From Saccoglossus kowalevskii (Eukaryota; Hemichordata; Enteropneusta; Harrimaniidae), in contig NW_003116946.1 in assembly GCF_000003605.2 (NCBI RefSeq), positions 395,889 to 413,181 of the forward strand: a stretch of DNA of 17,293 bases. Reading direction: 5' to 3'. Shown here piece by piece: positions 17,165 to 17,293 of the stretch. The notes under the pieces are model-generated. The model did no database searches, had not been told where the DNA came from, and saw nothing but the letters and a program-made list of their open reading frames with translations. The position numbers and the translations under genes are program-made. Numbering within the stretch: position 1 is the stretch's first letter; each line of letters starts with the position of its first letter.

Positions 17165-17293
17165 TCAGGAATTCATGCTGATATGCTGGGTCGTTGCTAC
17201 AATTTTCATAAATTTTCCCCATTTTTTTAAATGTTTTCCCAATTTACCTTTTCTGTTTGCAATCAAGTACTCAGTTTTCTGTACCCTCTGCAC
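17165..17293 (-). CDS. C-terminal fragment of a probable LINE ORF2
   Basis: Forty-two codons and TGA, open at the window edge: it includes TEYLIANRKGKLGKHLKKWG followed by KFM. The basic, Lys/Trp-containing tail resembles the C-termini of L1-type reverse transcriptase ORFs. The catalytic domains would be outside the window, so the family is an inference from this tail and the poly(A) structure after it. Confidence 0.5.
   Translation of the reverse strand: MQRVQKTEYLIANRKGKLGKHLKKWGKFMKIVATTQHISMNS

Larger units (their letters stand above)
17022..17293 (-). mobile_element. 3' end of a non-LTR retrotransposon (LINE)
   Basis: Read on the - strand: an open frame entering from the window edge, a stop at 17167-17165, a 3' UTR of about 130 nt, AATAAA (17053-17048), then 15 nt later an A tract of 11 (17032-17022) where ordinary sequence resumes. 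This order is the signature of a reverse-transcribed 3' end. The body lies right of the window, so the 5' end and target duplication cannot be seen. Confidence 0.65.

Overview
The window is eukaryotic: AT-rich DNA with genes split into short coding exons by GT..AG introns, AATAAA-type poly(A) signals and abundant interspersed repeats. Gene content and the style of the mobile elements suggest an animal, most likely a marine invertebrate (mollusc-like or another lophotrochozoan or early deuterostome). The sequence alone does not fix the species.

Left part, + strand (732-6436): ten exons that join in one frame into 354 residues with a stop. I read them as the C-terminal end of KNTC1/ROD, the large subunit of the kinetochore RZZ complex; the earlier exons lie left of the window. 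Its introns hold a 26-bp inverted repeat (336-447), one copy of a roughly 470-bp dispersed repeat (3154-3622) and a Helentron-like element (5611-6290).

Middle part, - strand (12271-7383): six exons that join without a frame break into a 397-residue coiled-coil protein, convergent with KNTC1. It has a lysine-rich N-terminal part, a coiled-coil centre and a Ser/Thr-rich tail ending in CTIV. I do not recognise it with confidence; a RASSF9/10-like protein lacking its RA domain in this window is a weak hypothesis. Its last intron carries two related elements in head-to-tail tandem (about 8042-8930 and 8931-9425), the first with roughly 155-bp internal repeats.

Right part (12272-17293): no confident host gene. 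It holds the second, inverted copy of the dispersed repeat (12590-13084), a 20-bp perfect inverted repeat bracketing 1.5 kb (15392/16895), two short coding-like stretches of unknown origin, a fragment of the 5.6-kb element's core, and at the right edge the 3' end of a non-LTR retrotransposon on the - strand (C-terminal ORF fragment, stop, AATAAA, A tract).

The two genes are convergent neighbours; nothing in the sequence shows that they work together. The main novelty is in the repeats: three Helentron-like elements with a hairpin whose arm recurs inverted at the other end, arranged partly in tandem, sharing core modules while their ends differ.
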